Source of the DNA: an uncultured Collinsella sp.
GTDB taxonomy: Bacteria > Actinomycetota > Coriobacteriia > Coriobacteriales > Coriobacteriaceae
Direction of reading: 5' to 3'
Length of the DNA stretch: 15,108 bases
NCBI GenBank assembly: GCA_902470905.1
Contig: CABRIC010000049.1
Span: 1 to 15,108 of the forward strand
Part shown: in pieces, positions 13,041 through 15,108 of the stretch
How positions within the stretch are numbered: position 1 is the first letter of the stretch
Layout of the letters: every line of letters begins with the position of its first letter
Notes under the pieces: generated by a model
What the model saw: the letters and a program-made list of their open reading frames with translations, nothing else
Told to the model about the DNA's origin: nothing
Database searches by the model: none
Translations under genes and position numbers: made by a program

Positions 13041-15108
13041 ATGAGTGCTGACTACCCGTCAATGACTACGGCCGAGATCCGCTCCAAGTTCCTCAACTTC
13101 TTTGAGGAGCGCGGTCTTAAGCTCTATCCTTCTTCGTCCCTCGTCCCCGACGATCCTTCGCTGCTGCTTGCCAACGCCGGCATGAACCAGTTTAAGGAGT
13201 ACTACCAGGGCAAGAAGACCATGAAGGAGATCGGCGCTATCTCCTGCCAGAAGTGCGTCCGCACCAACGACATCGATTGCATCGGCGAGGACGGCCGTCA
13301 CCTGTCGTTCTTCGAGATGCTCGGCGACTTCTCTTTTGGCGGCGTCTCCAAGCAGCAGGCCTGCGCTTGGGCCTTTGAGCTTATTACCAAGGAGTTCAAG
13401 CTGCCGCTCGACCGCCTGTACTTCACCGTCTTTACCGAGGACGACGAGACCCACGATGTGTGGCGCTCCCTGGGCGTTGCCGAGGACCACATCTCCCGCC
13501 TGGGCGAGGATGACAACTTCTGGTCCGCTGGCCCCACCGGCCCCTGCGGTCCGTGCTCCGAGATTTACTTTGACATGGGCGAGGAGGTCGGCTGCGGCAG
13601 CCCCGACTGCAAGCCTGGCTGCGACTGCGACCGCTTCCTGGAGTTCTGGAACCTCGTCTTTACCCAGTACGACCGCCAGGAGGACGGCTCCATGCCGGAG
13701 CTGCCGCACCGTAACCTCGATACGGGCATGGGCCTTGAGCGCATGGCCGCCATCATGCAGCACAAGACCGCCAACTACGACGGCGATCTGATGCAGCATC
13801 TCATCAAGCTGGGCGAGAAGATTAGCGGCAAGACCTATGACGCCGACGATTACTCCGGTGCTAGCCGTTCTCTGCGCATCATCGCCGACCACTCCCGTGC
13901 CGTTGACTTTATGATCTCTGACGGCATCCTCCCCGGTAACGAGGGACGCGAGTACGTCCTTCGCCGCCTGCTCCGCCGCGCCGTGTTCCACGGTCGCCTG
14001 TTGGGCATCGAGGGCGCCTTCCTGACCAAGTTCATCGACGAGGTTAACGCTCAGATGGGCGAGGCTTATCCCGAGCTGCTCAAGAACGTCGCGCTCGTCA
14101 AGGGTATCGTCGCCTCCGAGGAGGAGCGCTTCTCCACGACGCTCGACAACGGCCGCGTCTACCTGGACGAGGCCCTGGCCGCGCTTGCCGAGGGCGCTGT
14201 GCTTCCGGGCGATGTTGCCTTTAAGCTTCACGACACCTTTGGTTTCCCCATCGACCTGACTGTCGAGATCGCCGGCACCGCTGGGCACGACGTTGACATG
14301 GATGGCTTTACCGCTTGCATGGAGGACCAGAAGGCCCGCGCTCGCGCCAACGCCAAGGGCGACGCCTGGGGCAGCTTCAATGACGTGTGGGTTGAGCTTT
14401 CCGACAAGGTCGCCGCGACTGAGTTCGACGGTTATGACAACGATGTGATCGAGGACGCCAAGGTTGTCGCCATCGTGCGCAACGGCGAGTCCGTCGAGTC
14501 CGCTGCCGCGGGCGAGGACGTCGAGGTCGTGCTCGACCGCACCCCGTTCTATGCCGAGATGGGTGGCCAGCAGGGCGATGCCGGCGAGCTTTCCGCCGAG
14601 GGCGTTTCGCTGACCGTTGCCGACACCAAGAACCACAACGGCCTGTATGCTCACGTCGCCCACGTTGCCGAGGGCACGCTGGCCGTCGGTGCTACCGTGA
14701 CCGCCGCGCTCGACGCCGAGCGCCGTGGCTTCCTGCGCCGCAACCACACCGCCACGCACCTGCTCGACGCCGCCCTTAAGCAGGTCCTGGGCGAGCACGT
14801 CTCCCAGGCCGGCTCGCTGGTGACGCCCGAGCACCTGCGCTTTGACTTTACGCACTTCGAGGCCCTGTCCTCCGAGCAGCTCAAGGCTGTCGAGGACCTG
14901 GTCAACCAGCAGATCTTCGCTTCCAAGCCGGTCGTGACCCGTGTCATGGGCATCGACGAGGCTAAGGCTGCCGGCGCTGTCGCTCTGTTTGGAGAGAAGT
15001 ACGGCGATGTCGTCCGCGTCGTCTCCGTGGGCGCCGAGAACCAGCCGTTCTCCCGCGAGCTCTGTGGTGGCACCCATGCCGCCAATACCGCCGAGATTGG
15101 CCTGTTCA
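13041..15108 (+). CDS. alaS: Alanine-tRNA ligase (AlaS), 3' end outside the window
   Basis: Class II synthetase that attaches alanine to tRNA-Ala and edits Ser and Gly mischarging. ATG 13041 follows AGGAG (13027-13031) at nine bases. The visible part is 689 codons plus one base; AlaS proteins are about 870-880 residues, so roughly the last 180-190 residues (most of the C-Ala domain) are missing at the right edge. The catalytic domain begins with MTTAEIRSKFLNFF and includes FFEMLGDFSFG and TGMGLERM. A Cys-rich insert (CGSPDCKPGCDCD) is present as in many Gram-positive AlaS. The editing domain shows the zinc-site residues H569 and H573 (HTATH) and C675 and H679 (CGGTH), matching H564, H568, C666 and H670 in E. 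coli. No frame damage is seen. Confidence 0.98.
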   Translation, partial: MSADYPSMTTAEIRSKFLNFFEERGLKLYPSSSLVPDDPSLLLANAGMNQFKEYYQGKKTMKEIGAISCQKCVRTNDIDCIGEDGRHLSFFEMLGDFSFGGVSKQQACAWAFELITKEFKLPLDRLYFTVFTEDDETHDVWRSLGVAEDHISRLGEDDNFWSAGPTGPCGPCSEIYFDMGEEVGCGSPDCKPGCDCDRFLEFWNLVFTQYDRQEDGSMPELPHRNLDTGMGLERMAAIMQHKTANYDGDLMQHLIKLGEKISGKTYDADDYSGASRSLRIIADHSRAVDFMISDGILPGNEGREYVLRRLLRRAVFHGRLLGIEGAFLTKFIDEVNAQMGEAYPELLKNVALVKGIVASEEERFSTTLDNGRVYLDEALAALAEGAVLPGDVAFKLHDTFGFPIDLTVEIAGTAGHDVDMDGFTACMEDQKARARANAKGDAWGSFNDVWVELSDKVAATEFDGYDNDVIEDAKVVAIVRNGESVESAAAGEDVEVVLDRTPFYAEMGGQQGDAGELSAEGVSLTVADTKNHNGLYAHVAHVAEGTLAVGATVTAALDAERRGFLRRNHTATHLLDAALKQVLGEHVSQAGSLVTPEHLRFDFTHFEALSSEQLKAVEDLVNQQIFASKPVVTRVMGIDEAKAAGAVALFGEKYGDVVRVVSVGAENQPFSRELCGGTHAANTAEIGLF

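Noticed and set aside
13059..15077. 672-codon open frame on the minus strand inside alaS
   Set aside because: It lies wholly antisense to a clear alaS with intact motifs; the Val/Leu/Gly/Asp-rich product is the typical mirror of strong third-position C/G codon bias.
1..15108. CRISPR arrays, tRNA or rRNA genes, insertion sequences, attachment sites
   Set aside because: I looked for regularly spaced repeats, tRNA-like cloverleaf ends and transposase or integrase motifs and found none.

Overview
The window looks like chromosomal core DNA from a high-GC Gram-positive bacterium of the Coriobacteriia, most like Collinsella. This is a judgement from protein style, strong G/C preference at third codon positions, a T-box in front of ileS, a SigB-type sigma factor and the gene set; no database search was possible. 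All twelve protein genes I support lie on the + strand. I see no tRNA, rRNA, CRISPR array, insertion sequence or phage gene.

Layout. Positions 1-406 hold a promoter candidate and a transcriptional T-box riboswitch that controls ileS (407-3208). A 240-base gap follows with two strong inverted-repeat structures and an AT-rich palindrome. Next come lspA and an rluD-type pseudouridine synthase, overlapping by one base; a membrane glycosyltransferase of the BcsA/NodC type (5144-6439) that ends at a clear terminator; a small stand-alone A24 prepilin-peptidase-like gene; a dGTPase-type HD hydrolase; and rarA (8283-9632). A compact block follows: a membrane-anchored coiled-coil protein (DUF948-like), an RsbW-like protein, a SigB-family sigma factor and an AI-2E-family membrane protein, joined by overlaps of 8 and 4 bases and a gap of 1 base. 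A terminator closes the block, and alaS starts at 13041 and runs off the right edge.

How the genes work together. ileS and alaS charge tRNAs, lspA matures lipoproteins, rluD modifies 23S rRNA, the HD hydrolase adjusts dNTP pools and rarA acts at stalled replication forks. The most interesting unit is the sigma-factor block. Its RsbW-like member keeps the RsbW fold signature but has lost the ATP-site residues visible in kinase-competent RsbW (N-box Asn replaced by Phe, no glycine boxes). No anti-anti-sigma or phosphatase gene lies in the window, and a membrane coiled-coil gene overlaps its start. This suggests a non-canonical way of controlling a general-stress sigma factor.

Other points worth a second look are the nested palindromic element after ileS, a near-identical 12-mer (ACGTGCTARCAT) upstream of both aminoacyl-tRNA synthetase genes, with an intrinsic terminator between it and alaS, and a GGGGACAGGCACC motif in the loop region of the glycosyltransferase terminator.
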